Source: Alcanivorax sediminis
Lineage (GTDB): Bacteria; Pseudomonadota; Gammaproteobacteria; Pseudomonadales; Alcanivoracaceae
Assembly: GCF_009601165.1 (NCBI RefSeq)
Contig: NZ_WIRE01000001.1
Coordinates: 1,922,001-1,986,000 of the forward strand
Reading direction: 5' to 3'
Length of the DNA: 64,000 nt
Below are positions 63,954 through 64,000 of the stretch, one piece after another. The notes below the pieces were generated by a model. The model ran no database searches, was not told the DNA's origin, and saw nothing but the letters and a program-made list of their open reading frames with translations. A program made the position numbers and the translations under genes. How positions within the stretch are numbered: position 1 is the first letter of the stretch; each line of letters begins with the position of its first letter.

Positions 63954-64000
63954 GTGGCTGAACGGATGGAAAGTGTTGAATGTGCTGTGGATGTGGTCAT
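63954..64000 (+). CDS. start of a further CDS, cut by window end
   Basis: GTG 63954 follows AAGGAG by 6 bases. The fifteen visible codons read VAERMESVECAVDVV. The last residues could be the first strand of a Rossmann fold, as in FAD-dependent oxidoreductases, but this is too short to name. Confidence 0.5.
   Translation, partial: MAERMESVECAVDVV

Overview
The window looks like chromosome of a marine gammaproteobacterium, most likely Alcanivorax or a close relative in the Oceanospirillales. This is inferred from gene order and protein character: rpsP-rimM-trmD-rplS with a CcsA/YpjD-like gene and ffh just upstream, xerD-dsbC-alaC-hom-thrC, fabA-fabB, a Na+-pumping oxaloacetate decarboxylase, many acyl-CoA and lipid enzymes, and an H1-like Lys/Ala protein. 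No database search was possible. I see no prophage, insertion sequence, CRISPR array, integron or anti-phage island. Nearly all the sequence is ordinary core genome.

Layout. 0-5 kb: thioesterase, YqfO-like protein, two NUDIX hydrolases, a CsgD-like regulator, gamma-carbonic anhydrase, DUF1289 and patatin genes. 5-14 kb: CorC and CcsA-like membrane proteins, ffh, the S16/RimM/TrmD/L19 operon, a diguanylate cyclase, a YeaQ-type membrane protein and xerD. 14-19 kb: DsbC and the alanine/homoserine/threonine genes. 19-31 kb: two globins, a serine beta-lactamase fold protein, CoA-transferase, TrmH, a large unknown exported protein, a DegQ-type protease, crotonase and oxidoreductase. 31-37 kb: two DoxX proteins, TM2 protein, PurT, TadA, an OmpA-type protein and a GGDEF protein. 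36.6-40.2 kb: a divergent lipid-linked cluster (chalcone isomerase-like, NTF2-like, DUF2878, DUF1295, CFA-synthase-like). 40-49 kb: two-component proteins around a GAF protein, a GlxA/AraC regulator, acyl-CoA dehydrogenase, porin and fabBA. 49-64 kb: ccmFGHI, adk, an H1-like protein, bfd-bfr, tRNA-Arg, oadGAB, pyrC, a CobW-like GTPase, an SMR transporter and the first codons of a further gene.

How the genes work together. The S16 operon, ffh, trmH, tadA and tRNA-Arg serve translation and protein targeting. dsbC, the DegQ-like protease and ccmFGHI serve envelope folding and cytochrome c maturation. fabAB, the CoA enzymes and the CFA-like cluster shape membrane lipids. bfd-bfr stores iron, probably under Fur. 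alaC-hom-thrC and oadGAB sit on pyruvate/oxaloacetate/aspartate metabolism.

The most unusual signals are not classical genes. (i) At least eleven short tandem arrays with a strict 7-bp period sit at gene 3' ends, often on one or both sides of a terminator hairpin. Two of them are parts of a pair of related ~140-155 bp elements on either side of corC. (ii) A 26-codon upstream ORF with a near-perfect Shine-Dalgarno overlaps the start of the OmpA-type gene. (iii) A 57-aa membrane protein lies antisense to the end of the truncated haemoglobin gene. (iv) A small self-contained unit with a 37-codon ORF and its own terminator lies upstream of the H1-like gene. (v) Two GGDEF proteins have degenerate active sites.
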